64,000 nucleotides of DNA from Eucommia ulmoides (taxonomy: Eukaryota > Streptophyta > Magnoliopsida > Garryales > Eucommiaceae): contig CM028338.1 of assembly GCA_016647705.1 (NCBI GenBank), positions 34,849,176 through 34,913,175 of the forward strand. The letters are read 5' to 3'. The notes beneath the pieces are model-generated. The model had not been told where the DNA came from, did no database searches, and saw only the letters and a program-made list of their open reading frames with translations. Shown piece after piece: positions 35,324 to 46,529 of this stretch (positions are counted from its first letter, which is position 1; every line of letters begins with the position of its first letter). The position numbers were made by a program, and so were the translations under genes.

Positions 35324-35531
35324 GGTGACCTAGCATACCAATTAACTCAATTCCAGGTGGAGATTCTATTTTTTTTAAACAAATCTCGGCCCAAAGTACG
35401 TTTTCAAAAATCGCACCTAAAAAAGCTCCCTAAAACTCGTTTTCTAAAATGAATAGATTTTGAGAAGGAGGAAACCAAATCATGTCTTCTTCTCTCGCTC
35501 TTATCTCTTTTCCAAAATCTGGGGTACGTCA
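35324..35531 (+). repeat. LTR J 3' end, second copy (fused to gag)
   Basis: Matches 32393-32587, the last about 195 bp of the 5' LTR, from GGTGACCTAGCATACCA to GGGGTACGTCA. It is joined directly to gag coding sequence on its left, so it is a truncated 3' LTR left by deletion or template switching. Confidence 0.65.
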
Positions 35532-36506
35532 ACAAGAATAAGATATTTACTGTATTACCAAATAGAAAAAAAATAAAAATAAAAATACTAGAAGATAGAT
35601 CAAGGTAATCGTTTGACGATTTTTCGTTAAAGTATATTTCGCCCCTGTTCTGGTGCTTACTGTTAAAGTAAGTGTCTGTCTCCAAGGATACAACAATTAG
35701 ACAATTATTGCTACCCGCACTGGAAATCAAAAGCTCTGAATTGGAAAAATGTTAAACTCTCTCAAGAACGACAAAATCTATCACAATTCTCTAAACAAAT
35801 GCAAGGCAAGGTTAGATAATTGGATCCCTATATTCTGAAAAAATTGTCCTTTTATAGAAAGAAAAACCAATAATTAAAAGTAACGAAAGGACTTGAAACT
35901 CCAGAATTAATAGGACAACAAAGAGGCCATAATAACTTTCTACAGTTAGACACATGAATAGTCTCCAGGTTTGTAACTCTCTGCAGTTATAAACTTGAAC
36001 AATTAGGTTTTTTTAGTTTTGTTTGGGCTTGGATTTTCAGATTTTATATAAAAATATACCAAGTCCAAGCCAAGCATTTTCCAAGACCCTAAGGCCACAA
36101 GCCCAAGCCCAAGGCCACAAGCCCAATCCCATGCCAAGCCCTGGTCCCAGACCCGAGCCCTACTTGGAGTGTCGATTGGTCAATTGATGGTAGCAGCGCT
36201 TGCGCATGTGGATTTCTTTATTTTATAGACTTTAGCCTATTTTCTGCCAATATCAATTCAACGCCCTAGAAGGCTTACCTCCAAGAGTTAACATGAATCT
36301 TAATAAATAATTCTTCATATTCTTCAGTGACCAATGTGAGATAACCTACATAACACATCAATTAACAATTTCAAGTAAGTACTTTAATGAAAAATTTTAA
36401 TTCACCTCTTAAATGATTTTTACATAAATAGATATATCATATTCCATTTATTTCGTTCTTTCTTCAACGCCTTACAGGACTTCTCTCTCACGCGTAGGGT
36501 TTTATC
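35532..36506. other. Unassigned spacer
   Basis: No gene recognised. A short C-rich tandem repeat (AAGGCCACAAGCCCAAGCCC and a near-copy) lies at about 36090-36130. The minus-strand ORF at 35404-35730 overlaps the LTR J fragment and is not supported. Confidence 0.4.
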
Positions 36507-36880
36507 ATGCATTCCTCTTTTTTATTGATAGTCACCATTCACATCCTCATTAGGAGAATGAGGTTATTTGAATCTAAGACTTTGATCCTTAGAACGATGA
36601 TAAAATATGGAATTTCTAGGGCTGAAATTGTCAATTCATTGATTTCAACATACAACAATTGTAAGTTAAATCAACTTATTTTCGATTTCTTTATTCGAAC
36701 ATTTGTTCAAGCTAGAAAATCAAAAGAAGTTGTTGAAGCATTTCAATTTTTGAAAATTAGGGTTTTTTATCTCCATAAATGCTTGCAATAGTCTTCTAGG
36801 AGAATTATTGAAGATCGAATGGATTGATTTAGCTTGGAAATTATAAAATGAAATCATTCAAATTGAGATTCAAATCCACC
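36507..36880 (+). pseudogene. PPR protein gene fragment (P-class, At5g01110-like), broken
   Basis: The reading frame from 36507 contains SRAEIVNSLISTYNNC, then LIFDFFIRTFVQARKSKEVV and EAFQFLKIRVF. These match the N-terminal part of P-class pentatricopeptide repeat proteins of the At5g01110 type (SLxSTxSNCGSN, VFDLLIRTYVQARKLRE). After a frame change near 36770 a second frame continues with SINACNSLLGELLK and IEWIDLAWKL, the next PPR motif, and then reaches stops. Full-length relatives have about 700 residues; only about 110 are here. PPR proteins bind organelle RNA; this fragment is not expected to. It is flanked by repeats, so it could be a transposed or decayed copy. Confidence 0.75.
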
Positions 36881-37436
36881 ATTCGTAGGGTAGGTAAAGG
36901 AATGGCGAGTAAAACTTACTCAGTATTTGGGCACCTGGATTTTGGTAAAATTACCCAGATCTGATGTGGGCAATTTTTTTCCACTTCTTTTTGAATTTTT
37001 ATTTTTATTTTATTTTTTTGAATTTTTTTCTCCGACACAGATCTTCTTTTGTTGGAGACGACGATGACCCCGAAGTCGTAATCTCTAAGGCTTGTTTTTC
37101 TGTTTCTCCCTAGAATTCCTATTTTTCTCTTTATTACTTGTTAAGAAAATTTAACCAAAGTTAGAAAGAAATACTTGATCAAAATTTGGGTATTTTCCCA
37201 TTAATAGATGGGAATATGTGTATTTCATCAGGAAACTTTTGATTAATGGTTTAGGTTTTTTTTTTTTTTTTTTTTTTTCCTTTTTTTTCTGTGATTAGGG
37301 TAGTGTTTGGATTCACATAATTGAAAATGAATGCATGTAGAATTTTAGATTTTTTAGATTGATTTATAACTTTCCCATGCTCTTAGATTTTGCATTTACT
37401 TATGTTTTGTTCCTAGTTTTTTAGAACAAATTTATG
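36881..37436. other. Spacer with poly-T tract
   Basis: AT-rich sequence without a gene. A T-run of about 20 bases lies at 37259-37278 with further T-runs to 37288. Confidence 0.4.
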
Positions 37437-37960
37437 GGATCGAAAGAATGTATAAGTGTGAAGATTCACAACTGTACAACAACAATTTTAATGTTCACAC
37501 TGATAATCCAATCAAACTTCGTGTGTTACGAATTATTGTTTCGAAATAGTGTGAACATTCTTAATATTACACAACAGTGTAAATGTTCACAATTAAAATA
37601 GATATTCATTTACATGTACAAAACCTGACATTATCCCAAATGTGATAGTGCAGCTAAAACTTCACGTTGCAACAAAATGTCACAAGAGAATATGAATGTT
37701 CACTATATAATTATTGTCGTTAAAATGGATTGTAATATTTGAAAGTTTCACACTAACATTTTCATATTTATTGTTAAGGGAAGTCGCACAGTAATTAGGC
37801 GTTGCGAATATTCATGGTAGTTCAGAGTAGCCATTGTAACCATTGGGTATTAAATTTCAAAATAGCAAAATAAAATGTGAATGTTCATAATGCATCTAAA
37901 ACTTAACATCGCAGCAATTATAACAAAAAATATATAAATGTAAAGTCTAGTTCCTGTACA
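37437..37960. repeat. GTGAATGTTCAC-type repeat cluster, first part
   Basis: Many copies of GTGAA(C/T)(A/G)TTCAC-like words (for example near 37545, 37600, 37690, 37880) mixed with GCATCTAAAACTTAACAT and GCAACCATTG words. The same words occur at 40020-40168 and 54235-54520. They look like subterminal repeats of an old DNA element. Confidence 0.45.
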
Positions 37961-38311
37961 TGCATATTTCTAGTTGCGTTTAAAAACATTTAAAAATAAT
38001 AGGGGTTTGTGCAATTTAAACTTCATTTTAAAATTGTTAGGGGTTTAGTATATTATTTTAAAATTTTAAATTAATATTTTTAAGGGCTTAAAATGATATT
38101 TAAAAATTAGGCTTTAAGAATTGGGTGGGGGGGCAATTATTATTTCATGTATGTTAATTTTAACTCTTGGCCCTAAATAACATTTAAAAGATTCAAGTGG
38201 GGGTTGTTTGTAATTTGGTTTGATTTAATTGATAGGAATGAATAAAGCTTAACAAAGAATGAGCATTTGAGGTTTATCAACATGGCCACGTGGAGTTTTA
38301 TCATGACATAA

Positions 38312-38348
<37 letters not shown>

Positions 38349-39171
38349 TGTCATAAAATAGGCAATGGAATTTGTCAAGTGGGAATTTTTTTTACTTTGC
38401 TTATTCTTTTCCTTATTAGTAATTACTCTCTCTCTCTCTCTCTCTCTCTACCCTATTTACTCTTTCTCTGCAGTGTCTCAAGGCTACATTGTAAGTGTTT
38501 TATTTTATTCTTTATTATCTTGTTTACTTAAACAATTGGTAAGGTATATATATATATATATATATATATACAGTGATATATATGTATATATTAATATTTC
38601 AAAGAAATACATTTAAATGATAGAAAATTTAATTTATAATAAAAATTCAATATTTTTTTTTTTTAAATCAAAATGGTAATTTTTAGTATTTCGTTAGACT
38701 AATAATATTTTTAATAGTTGATTTATATTTTTCTGTAGATTAAATTATTAATAGGTTGAAATTTGTAATCGTTGTTATAGTAATTTTTTATACAGTTAAT
38801 GTTGACTAAAAAGAATTAGGTGTTTAATAATTTCGTATAATCAAGAAAATCTGAAAATAGGAAATATTGCATTTTAAGGTCATGCATTGCATATTAGATT
38901 TATTTTAAATAAATTTTTAATTTAGGCCCTATCGTTGTTAGGTTCACAGGCGACGCCGACCATACCTGCATTACGACAGTAGAGTATTTAGTTGTGCAAA
39001 AATCGACGTATGTGTATTGTCTTTTATGTAAATTAACAAATTATATTTTTTGTATAAATTATGAAAAAAAAAATATTTATTAAAATGAATGGTTTTATAA
39101 CTTATGTGGATCAAGTAAATTTTTAAAGGTAGAAAGTGATTTTTATTATCAGACTATGCCATAGTTGTCTT
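37961..39171. other. AT-rich spacer with microsatellites
   Basis: Contains (AAT)n at about 38309-38346, (CT)n at 38427-38449 and (TA)n at 38545-38570. The ORF at 38365-38616 spans two of these and is not credible. A GC-richer patch at 38935-39010 is not recognised. Confidence 0.5.
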
Positions 39172-39361
39172 CTCGTCAGGAGGGCATATCTTACGAGATG
39201 TGGATATATATTGTTACCTATCAGGCAAATCCTGCAAGGTAAATATTTGTTGTTACCTATCAGGCAAGTCCTGTAGGGTGGATATTTGTTGTTACCTGTC
39301 AGACAAGTCTTGCAGGGTGGATATATATTGACCTGTCAGGAGTTTAAATCCTGCAGGTGGT
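39172..39361 (+). repeat. Tandem repeat, 39-bp unit
   Basis: Copies start at 39211, 39250, 39289 and 39328, each with TTGTTACCTATCAGGCAAG and CCTGCAGGGTGGATAT. A partial degenerate copy precedes them. The copies are imperfect. Confidence 0.8.
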
Positions 39362-39880
39362 TGCCCCTACCATTGGGGATATTTAATGGCCCTAATACTG
39401 GCAACCATCTTAGATAGAATAGTTGTACAGGTTACGGTACCGTCATAACTTCTGATCGTGAGGTAAAATGATCCTATGGCTAGTAGAAAAATATGGGTGT
39501 GGTATTTTATTATATGTCGACATGTTTGGATTGGTTAATTTAAATACATTATCTTATTGCAATGATGGTCATGCAATTTTATTTCAACTCAGTGTGCAGT
39601 TATATTTATATTATGTTTGAAATGTGGTATTTGATAAATACACTTGATCCATAAATGTTTTTATATTATGAAGACAGTACACCGATAAAATATTTGCTCT
39701 CAGGTACCGCAGTTAGAGATGGGTCCACCACTGGCGCTAGGTAGAGTTGGAAGATATAGTAAGTTTTATTTTGATGGCTGTCAGGATAACTGTTGGAAGT
39801 GAGTGGTTGAAATAGTTTTGTAATTCTGTTACAAAAGAAACAGTTTTGTATAAAAGCTAAAATTTTAAATTAGAAAAATA

Positions 39881-39923
<43 letters not shown>

Positions 39924-40019
39924 TTATCAGAGTAGCACAGCGGAATCGTGGTAGTGGAGTGATTTGTGTTTGGCTCTATTTTTTCTTGGGAGAAACCGAG
40001 TGACGACCCTGAGAAATTG
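39362..40019. other. Spacer, possibly an old chromovirus-like LTR remnant
   Basis: No gene. It contains GGTACCGCAGTTAGAGATGG near 39704, a (TTA)n run at about 39881-39923, and GAGAAATTGGGTTATTATAG near 40010, a phrase similar to the end of Tekay/Del-type plant LTRs. No second LTR was found, so the assignment is weak. Confidence 0.3.
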
Positions 40020-40168
40020 GGTTATTATAGTAAATATTCAAAATATAATTACGAGTGTATAAATGGAATGTAATATTTGAATGTTTCACCATAACAATTG
40101 GATATTTGTTGTGAAGGAAAATCACAAATGTAAATATTCACATTAAGCAATGTGAACATACACAGTAA
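40020..40168. repeat. GTGAATGTTCAC-type repeat, part left of element C
   Basis: Continues into 54235 onward once element C is removed: the duplicated AGTAA sits at 40164-40168 and 54235-54239. Contains GTGAACATACAC and GTAAATATTCAC. Confidence 0.55.
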
Positions 40169-40889
40169 TGTTAGGAAATTTTTTTTCCTAATCTATTTTG
40201 GGAAACATATTATTAACTCAATTATATTTGCTATTTAAATTTAATGAACTAAAATTAAGTGATCTAATTAATGTGGATAAACCCGTAGACTACTCAAAAG
40301 AATTTGGATTAAATGTGTAGATACCAGATTATTATGAGGTGGTTAGGAAATTATGGAAACCCTAATCACACCATATATAAAGAAAAAATTAGATTTATGG
40401 TCTCCAAGACACTAAATCGAAATGATGGCTCCCTTATCCCCATCTAGTAGAGGAACGATAGTCCCATCGAGGAACCAAGGCTATTTGGATAAGAAAGATC
40501 ACGTACCCACTCGATCTGTGCCCTACTCGTGATCGATCGTTCAAATTTTCGCATCGTTATTCGATTGTTCATAATGGATCCAAATATGCGATTTACGTGT
40601 ATTACAGAACTCTTGATGATTTGGCATGTTGATTTAGGTGTTATAGATTCATAAAAAATAAACGATTGTCCTCTTTTCGTGAGAACTTGTGATTTTTGCA
40701 CATTTGGATGCTTGATGGGAAAAAGGAAAACTTTTTAATCACCCACCACATGAAATCAATTTTTTTCTTTACATCAAAACTACATGGTTTTTTCCCTGTC
40801 CCCATACAAAAAAAACATCTCACTTCACCTAAGACAATTCTCTAGGTGATTGGTCAAGTATGAAGGGCTATTTGGATTAGACCTCAATA
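40169..40889 (+). repeat. 5' LTR of element C, with an internal insertion of about 210 bp
   Basis: Starts TGTTAGGAAATTT; it is collinear with the 3' LTR to GGTGTTATAGATTCA (about 40651). About 210 bp absent from the 3' LTR follow, and collinearity resumes at GGATTAGACCTCAATA. The inserted sequence was not identified. A short inverted repeat (GGAAA...TTTCC) lies at the LTR tip. Confidence 0.75.
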
Positions 40890-41698
40890 AATTAAGCATA
40901 AGAGTTTCAGTAATTTTTACATTCAAAACTCGCATCTATTTATCAGTTTTTTGTGTGTACAAATCGGTCCATATATCGAAGTATAATTAGGTTTTTGGGA
41001 AATGGGTTGCTGAGTTGAAAGAATTTAGTCCAAATGCTTCATTGTTTTTGAGATATACATGGGGATCTTGAAATTGAATGGGATTTCTTATTTGATTTTT
41101 ACTGCGATAAAGTTTTCCAAATAATGTTGTAGTGGACCATGTTTTGATATACATGATTTGGTATAGTTCAAGGGTCAAATTTTATTTATGTGTCTCTTGT
41201 GTAATTATATCAATTTGTTGTGTTCAAATTTTTTTATTGCACAAATTGTCTCACATCTTGAAACAAATTAATTGAAGTAATAGGTTGCCAAAGCAACCTC
41301 TATTACGTAGATTTATTTATTTTGGGATTTAAGATGTGTATGTTTGTTATTAATGTGAGTAATGATCGGCCCAAAGGAAGGTTATTGTTTGGCCAAGTGA
41401 TAAGCATATCTGCGGGAATAAATGTGTGATGATTATAAAGTTTCCATGTGAACAGTAAGTAGGTCCAAAGAAAGACTTATTGTTTGACAGGATTTATTAT
41501 TAACATTTGATTAATGCACTGAGAGTACCACTTATAGTTAATTTCTCTGTTAAAAGACTATGAATTAATGTTGTGTTAGGTATCTTGAGATGGGTCCCTA
41601 ATTTGGATTATTTGTTTATGTCATGTTTGATCTTTTATGACATGCCTGTGAGTATGCTTGTTTATTTTGTTCTCTATACAATTTCTTTTGCTACTATT

Positions 41699-42470
41699 AT
41701 GAATGTTTCTGTCCAAGTCAGCAAAATCCCAATGCTAAGTGGGACGAACTTCAAAGTTTTGAAAAGAATCGTGGAGATTGTCCTCGGTTGTATGGATTTG
41801 GATCTTGTACTTCGGAAGGATTGACCCACTGCTATTCCGAAAAACCTCAATATGGTTAAAATTGAAAAGTGAGATCGGTCTAACCGGATGTGTTTGATGA
41901 TCATAAAGCGCACCATTCCAAAAGCGTTTTGAGGCTTTATTACTGAGAACAAGAGTGCCAAGAAGTTCCTGGAAGAAATTGAGCAATACTTTGCTAAAAA
42001 CGAAAAGTCGGAGGCAAGTAACCTTTTGTGTAAACTCGTCGCAATAAAGTATAAAGGTAAAGGGAACATAAGTGAGTACATCATGGAGATTTCTAATCTT
42101 GCATCAAAACTAAAGACACTAAAGTTAGAGTTGTCTGATAAATTGCTCGTACACTTAGTTTTGATCTCTCTTCCTATGCACTTTGAGAAATTCTAAGTGA
42201 GTTATAATACTCAGAAGGACAAATGGTCCCTCAATAAGCTTATATCTCACTGTATGCAAGAAAAAGATAGACAAAAACAAGATAAGATTGAAAGTGCTCA
42301 CTTGGCCTCGACCTCTCAGAGCAAGAAAAATAACGGAGCTGAGGTTGTTGCAGAAGGATCTTCTCAGTAGAAGAAACAAAAGAAACAGGATGAGGACTTT
42401 ACCTGCTACTTCTACAAGAAGACGGGACACATGAAAATTGAGTGTTCTAAGTACGTCGCCTAGCATGCAA
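41699..42470 (+). pseudogene. Gag region of element C (broken)
   Basis: Starts MNVSVQVSKIPMLSGTNFKV, the usual copia gag opening (LxGxNFxxW), where the expected tryptophan is L. A stop follows at about 41822 and the frame continues: KFLEEIEQYFAKNEKSEASN, YKGKGNISEYIMEISNLASK, a UBN2-type gag core, then MQEKDRQKQDKIESAHLAS. A zinc knuckle at about 42405-42445 reads CYFYKKTGHMKIEC; the second cysteine is a tyrosine. Stops interrupt the region at about 42195 and 42368. Gag would package element RNA. Confidence 0.75.
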
Positions 42471-42499
42471 AGAAGGGTATGCTTCTAACTCTAATTTGT

Positions 42500-42720
42500 T
42501 TTGAAGTTAATTTAGCTTTTGTAGCTATGGATACTTGGTGGGTAGATTCTGGTGCTACTACTCATATATGTATGACTATGCAGAGTGACCTATGGAGCTA
42601 GCTACCAAGTGATGCTGAAAGATTCATCTTTGTGGGCGACGACATTGTTGTTGTGGTAGAAGCTATATGGACTTTTAGATTATAGTTAAAAATCGGATTT
42701 TATTTGGATTTGTAGGAGAC
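42500..42720 (+). pseudogene. Protease region of element C
   Basis: Contains DTWWVDSGATTHI near 42530, with the catalytic DSG of retropepsin-type copia proteases. It would cleave the Gag-Pol polyprotein. A TAG at about 42599 interrupts it. Confidence 0.7.
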
Positions 42721-42850
42721 ATTTGTTGCACCGTCTTTTAGACGGAATTTAATTTCTATTTCTAATTTTGACAAATCAGGTTTTACTTGTTCTTTTGAAA
42801 ATAATAAAGTTAGTTTCTATCAAAGTTCAAATTTTATTGGTTCCGGCTCT

Positions 42851-43990
42851 TTGATTGATAATCTATATAAGCTTGATATTAGTTCCTATAACGAAATACT
42901 GCAAACAAGTTCACGTGGTACAAAGCAAAAATTAAATGAGAATTCTGCCACCTTATGGCATAAGTGCTTAGGTCATATCTTTAAACAGAGAATTCAGAGG
43001 CTTGTGTCGGATGAAATTCTTGAACCCCTAGATTTAACAAACTTTCAAGTCTGTATCGAGTTCATCAAGGGGAATAAACAAATGATAGAAAACTAGGTGC
43101 CGAGAGAGCTATAGATGTCTTAGAATTAATACATACGGATATCTGTGGTTCATTCCCTACGGCTTCATGGAATGGACAATAGTATTTCATTACGTTCATA
43201 GATGACTGTTGTCGTTATGGGTACCTATATTTGATTCATGAGAAGTTTCAATCCTTAGACGTTTTCAAGTCTTTCAAAGCTGAAGTTGAACTTCAACTTG
43301 GAAATAAAATTAAGCCTGTCAAATCAAACCGTGGTGGTGAATACTATGGGAGAAATGACGGATCAGGGGAACAACGTCCAGGACCCTTTGTAATTTTTCT
43401 CAACGAGTGTGGAATTATTTCGCAATACATCATGTCGGGCAAACCCAACTTGAACGGTGTTGCAAAGAGACGAAACTGGACGCTTAAGGATATGGTAAGG
43501 AGTATGATGAGTCATTTCTTCTTGCCAGAATCACTTTAGGGGAAAGCTTTAAAGACCACAATATGCATCCTTAACAGGGTACCCAACAAAGTAGTTGCCG
43601 AAACCCTTTATGAGCATTTGACAGGCAAGAAGCCTAGCATTAGGTATTCACACATTTGGGGTTGTCTAGTTGAGGTACATCCTTATAGGCCACATGAAAG
43701 AAAATTGGACTCAAGGACGGTAAGCTGCTATTTTGTTGGTTATGTTGAACGCTCTCGGGGCTACAAATTTTACGATCCCACATCAAGATTCTTATTTGAA
43801 ATGGAAAATGTGAGATTTCTTGAGGGTGTTGAGTTTGAAGGAGAAGAAAATATAAGTAATGTTGTCTTTGAAGAAGAATCTGCTATTGACGGTGATCAGG
43901 TCTCTATACCTATTGCTATTCAAGACACAATTTTCTTCGAAAGGGAACTTGTTATTGATGGTGATCATGTCTCTATGTTACTATTTAAGA
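42851..43990 (+). pseudogene. Integrase region of element C
   Basis: The N-terminal zinc-finger part (ATLWHKCLGHIFKQRIQRLV) is followed by the catalytic core: DICGSFPTASWNGQQYFITF then IDDCCRYGYLYLIHEK, later VKSNRGGEYYG, and KPNLNGVAKRRNWTLKDMVR. The first D (DICG) and the D of FIDD are present; the second catalytic D of the usual KSDRGGEY is N here, and the E of GVAERRN is K. The C-terminal GKR-type part (PYRPHERKLDSRTVSCYFVG) is intact. Integrase inserts cDNA into the genome; the loss of catalytic acids and the stops at about 43094 and 43537 show decay. Confidence 0.8.
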
Positions 43991-44117
43991 CACAGTTCTG
44001 GCTCTAGATAACAATGTTTAGGCTTAGGTTCCTATTATTGACATTGTTCCAGAACAAGAAAACAATGTGATTTTTCCTCAAACACAACCTATAGAACAAA
44101 CTCAACAACCTTAAGAA

Positions 44118-44940
44118 GTGTCATTAAGGAGATCCACTAGGGAGAGAAGAATTGAGATTTCTGATGAATATATCGTCTTTCTCCAAGAACATGAGGATGG
44201 CGTTGGTTTGACAGATGATGGTCCAATCAACTTTTGTCAAGTCATGTGCAGTTCTGACTCTAAAAAGTGGATTGATGCCATTAAGGATGAGTTGAAGTCT
44301 ATGAAAGACAATGACGTTTTGGATCTCATCGAGTTACCTGAAGGTGCGAAGCTCATTGGTTGTAAATGGATATTTTAAAGCAAGAAGGATTCGAAGGGTA
44401 ACATTGAGAGATATAAAGCTCGTCTAGACATCAAAGGCTTTACTTATAAGGAAAGCATAGACTACAAAGAGACTTTTTCTTCGATATCTTCGAAAGACTC
44501 TTTTAGAACTATAATGGCATTGGTGGCTCAATTTGATCTAGAACTGCATTATATGGATGTCAAGAATGAGTTTCTCAATGGAGACATTGACGAGACGATT
44601 TATATGGTACAACCAAAAAACTTTGCATCAGGAGATTCAAAGTCTATGGTTTGTAAATTGAAGAAATCCATTTATGGTCTCAAACAGGCTTTCCATCAAT
44701 GGTATCATAAGTTTCATGAAGTCATAATCTCGTATGGTTTTGAGGCGAATATTGTTGATGACTATGTATATCACAATTTCAGTGGGAGTAAATATATCTT
44801 TTTGGTATTATATATCGATGATATTTTGCTCGCTAGCATCGATGTAGGCTTATTGCACAAAACTAAGAAATTTCTGACAAAAACATTCGAGATGAAAGAT
44901 CTTAGTAACACATATTTTGTATTAGGTATTTAGATACTAA
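44118..44940 (+). pseudogene. Reverse transcriptase region of element C
   Basis: Begins with the linker SLRRSTRERR, then the RVT_2 domain: KLIGCKWIF (stop at about 44376), YKARLDIKGFTYKESIDYKE, MDVKNEFLNGDIDETIYMVQ, KKSIYGLKQAFHQWYHKFHE and the catalytic YIDDILL box near 44815. It would copy element RNA to DNA. The YIDD aspartates are intact but the frame is interrupted upstream and downstream. Confidence 0.85.
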
Positions 44941-44999
44941 AAGATCGTTCCCGAGGTATCCTTAGGGTATCACAAAAGAGCAATATCGATAAGGTTCTG

Positions 45000-45535
45000 A
45001 GTAGATTCAGGATGAAAGATAGTAAACCAGAAAATACGCCTGTGGCTAAATGAGACAAGTTTAGTCTCAATCAGTGCCCCAATAATGATCTTGAAAGGAA
45101 AAAGATACAGAAGATTCCTTATGCGTCAGCAGTAGGAAGTCTAATGTATGCTCAAGCCTGTACTTGACTTGACACAACATTTATAGTAGGAGTTTTGGGC
45201 AGATACTTGAGTGATCCAGGTATTCAACATTGGAAGGCAGCCAAACACGTGATGCATTTTTTAGGAGGACAAAAGACTACATGCTCACTTATTGGAGATT
45301 AGATAATTTAGAGATCATCGGGTTCTCTGACTCCGATTTTGCAAGATGCCAAGATAGCAAGCGCTCCACATCAATCTACATCTTTATGTTGGCTGGAGCA
45401 GCTATCTCATGGAAGTTTGCTAAGCAGACTCTCATAGTTTCTTTAACCATGGAAGTGGGTTTATTACTTGCTACGAGGTGTCCAATCACGGAATATGGTT
45501 GCAGAACTTTGTCACTGGGCTACATGTGGTAGATG
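45000..45535 (+). pseudogene. RNase H region of element C, truncated at the insertion junction
   Basis: Contains DNLEIIGFSDSDFARCQDSK and RSTSIYIFMLAGAAISWKF, matching the copia RNase H start (GYSDSDFAG, KSTSGYVF, ISWKS). The C-terminal part (the usual DNxSA and HIDxxYHF boxes) is missing, lost at the junction with element D. Stops occur at about 45050 and 45166. Confidence 0.8.
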
Positions 45536-45640
45536 GCATTGTGATAGACTACTTATCAAATATATATATATATGTGATAAATAAGAAAGGAAATGTGTAG
45601 AAGAAATGACTTGGTTAAGTTTGTTGAAAGGGATTGAGAA
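45536..45640. other. Junction sequence between elements C and D
   Basis: About 100 bp including a TA run (45560-45574) that belongs clearly to neither element. The U5 side of the left LTR of D and part of C appear deleted here. Confidence 0.5.
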
Positions 45641-46083
45641 GGTTCTCACTTATTTCAGCTCTAATACTCAATATTTAATCCCGTTAAGTGATTGTTTTTC
45701 TCGGTTAACTAAATAAACTCTAAAATTCAATTTTAAACATTATTCTCACTTAGGTCAATTTCACATAAGAGCATATATTTGAACACTAATTATGATTCTA
45801 AATTTCATCAAATTAAACATACAAAATATAATTCATTTAATAATGTCGTGTGATCCTAATTCAGGTTGCATTAAGAGTATAAGAGTATTGAGTTGTTTTT
45901 ACCTAATTTCTTTAGGATCTTCAATATGCTTCATTTCTTCAATGTCCATCTTTGTACTTTTGATAACATCTTCATGATTCAATCAATAATTGGAAAAAAA
46001 AAAAATCTGAAACACTCAACAAACACATCAGTTCCACAAAAAACATTAACCTTTAATTATCTATCAAAACCTTGGGATCAACA
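45641..46083 (-). repeat. 3' LTR of element D, truncated
   Basis: Matches only the first 446 bp (U3 start) of the 5' LTR, corresponding to 53072-53517. Followed on the right by AATCTCCCATTTTTTTATG, the polypurine tract in reverse. The missing part includes the TTGACY array, R and U5. Confidence 0.8.
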
Positions 46084-46529
46084 ATCTCCCATTTTTTTAT
46101 GATGACAATTAACTTTGATGTTTTATTTTAAACAAAAATGTAACCACACTCCTCCTAGATCTGATGACAGATTTTAAACTTATTTAAGCACAATCATGAA
46201 GATAATTCAAATAATTCAAACAGATATTCAACATAAGCACAAAAATCAATTTCATGATTAATATATTCAATAAAGTACAATATGATCAATTTCACCATAA
46301 TCTCTATTTAATCAGTGCAATGTTTAGGCGAACAAATTCCTAAATATAAACTAACTTGTTTAAAGCTATCTTAATTTAATTATGATCTTCTCCTTTGTCA
46401 AACAAATTTCTCATTATAAACATCAAACAAATTCTCTCTCTTTATCATCTCAAAAAATGGGGATGGAGACCCAAAAAAATAATTCTAGGCAAACATTGTA
46501 ATGCCTAGCCAAAGCCTCGATTATTTTCA
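46084..46529 (-). other. 3' non-coding internal region of element D
   Basis: Lies between the RNase H end and the 3' LTR. The polypurine tract is at 46084-46098 (minus: AAAAAAATGGGAGAT). No gene. Confidence 0.6.

Noticed and set aside
38365..38616. 83-codon ORF with Leu-Ser and Tyr-Ile repeats
   Set aside because: It is the translation of CT and TA microsatellites.
39211..39361. CRISPR-like array (39-bp units)
   Set aside because: Head-to-tail tandem repeat without unique spacers, in plant DNA.
41674..42084. 136-codon minus-strand ORF opposite the gag of element C
   Set aside because: It is antisense to a recognisable gag frame, so it is a shadow.
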